This document shows, in pieces, positions 7,338-7,563 of a DNA stretch of 7,563 nt (its first letter is position 1; the number at the start of each line of letters is the position of its first letter). The position numbers and the translations under genes were made by a program. The notes beneath the pieces were generated by a model. The model ran no database searches. It was given only the letters and a program-made list of their open reading frames with translations, and was not told the origin of the DNA. The stretch spans positions 1 to 7,563 of the forward strand of contig JAGHSS010000055.1 in assembly GCA_018065745.1 (NCBI GenBank). Reading direction: 5' to 3'. The DNA comes from Candidatus Neoflavobacterium equi. Lineage in GTDB: Bacteria; Bacteroidota; Bacteroidia; Flavobacteriales; Flavobacteriaceae.

Positions 7338-7563
7338 ACTTCCACAAACTACTCCCACAAACTACTTCCACAAACTACTTCCACAAACTACTTCCACAAA
7401 CTACTTCCACTAACTATTACCACAAACTATTACCACAAACTATTTCCACAAACTATTACCACAAACTACTTCCACAAACTATTTCCACAAACTATTACCA
7501 CAAACTACTTCCACAAACTATTACCATATACTACTTACTCAAACTATTTCCACAAACTAGTTC
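7338..7563. repeat. 13-bp tandem repeat array, 17 full units running off the window
   Basis: Seventeen consecutive 13-bp units (7338-7558) plus a partial unit follow the pattern A[C/T]T[T/A]CCACAAACT with no insertion or deletion. Six units are identical to ACTTCCACAAACT. The tail CCACAAACT is unchanged in 14 of 17 units. Differences cluster at positions 2 and 4, giving ACTT, ATTT and ATTA classes, plus one ACTC. The first six units are nearly uniform and the later ones mix the classes. The array is non-coding: the + strand lacks G and so has no possible ATG, GTG or TTG start, and the minus strand has TAG at each unit junction, closing every frame within 39 bases. The array continues past the window end, so its true size is unknown. 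Confidence 0.97.

Larger units (their letters stand above)
6663..7563. other. 900-bp repeat-rich intergenic region without a gene
   Basis: No open frame with a plausible start, length and composition occurs on either strand here. Apart from one GC-rich island (about 6741-6850), the DNA is AT-rich and poor in G on the + strand, especially towards the right end. No intrinsic terminator with a T-run is visible after the gene that ends at 6662. The stretch contains four kinds of repeat, listed separately. The remaining bases, about 6663-6740 and 7129-7337, show no structure I can support apart from scattered words such as CATCAT and TTGCA that resemble decayed repeat units. Confidence 0.75.

Noticed and set aside
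7338..7558. CRISPR array
   Set aside because: Units are 13 bp and contiguous, with no unique spacers and no cas genes.

Overview
The window looks like chromosomal DNA of a Flavobacteriia-type Bacteroidota. The sequence evidence is AT-rich genes without clear Shine-Dalgarno sequences, a SusC/SusD outer-membrane pair, and a TAnnTTTG-type -7 box in front of one gene. I cannot name genus or species from this sequence alone. All four convincing genes lie on the + strand.

Layout. Bases 1-77 are the upstream region of susC and hold no gene. Bases 78-3206 encode a SusC-like TonB-dependent transporter, followed after 11 bases by a SusD-like surface lipoprotein (3218-4789). The two would form one nutrient-uptake complex. 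No enzyme or regulator gene accompanies them here, so the substrate is unknown. A strong intrinsic terminator (4796-4828) closes this unit. Its T-run ends in the promoter of the next gene, rlmB (4840-5574), a SpoU/TrmH-family RNA 2'-O-ribose methyltransferase that is probably translated from a leaderless or nearly leaderless mRNA. Thirty-two bases later comes a 351-residue protein of unknown function (5607-6662). Its ordered residues (Lys, Glu, a GDxxxxN loop and a DFD motif) suggest a divergent protein-kinase-like fold, and its codon use is visibly richer in C than that of the upstream genes.

The last 900 bases (6663-7563) hold no credible gene and are dense in repeats. In order they are: a GC-rich element with nested and mutually exclusive inverted repeats (about 6741-6850), a degenerate 12-bp array (6884-6995), a short degenerate 24-bp repeat (7058-7128), and a perfectly phased 13-bp tandem array of 17 units that runs to the window edge (7338-7563). 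The last array lies within 246 consecutive bases lacking G on the + strand.

No defence system, mobile-element gene, tRNA, rRNA or CRISPR array is visible. The most interesting items are the putative kinase-fold orphan, the repeat cluster, and the terminator/promoter overlap before rlmB. None of these proves a new system.
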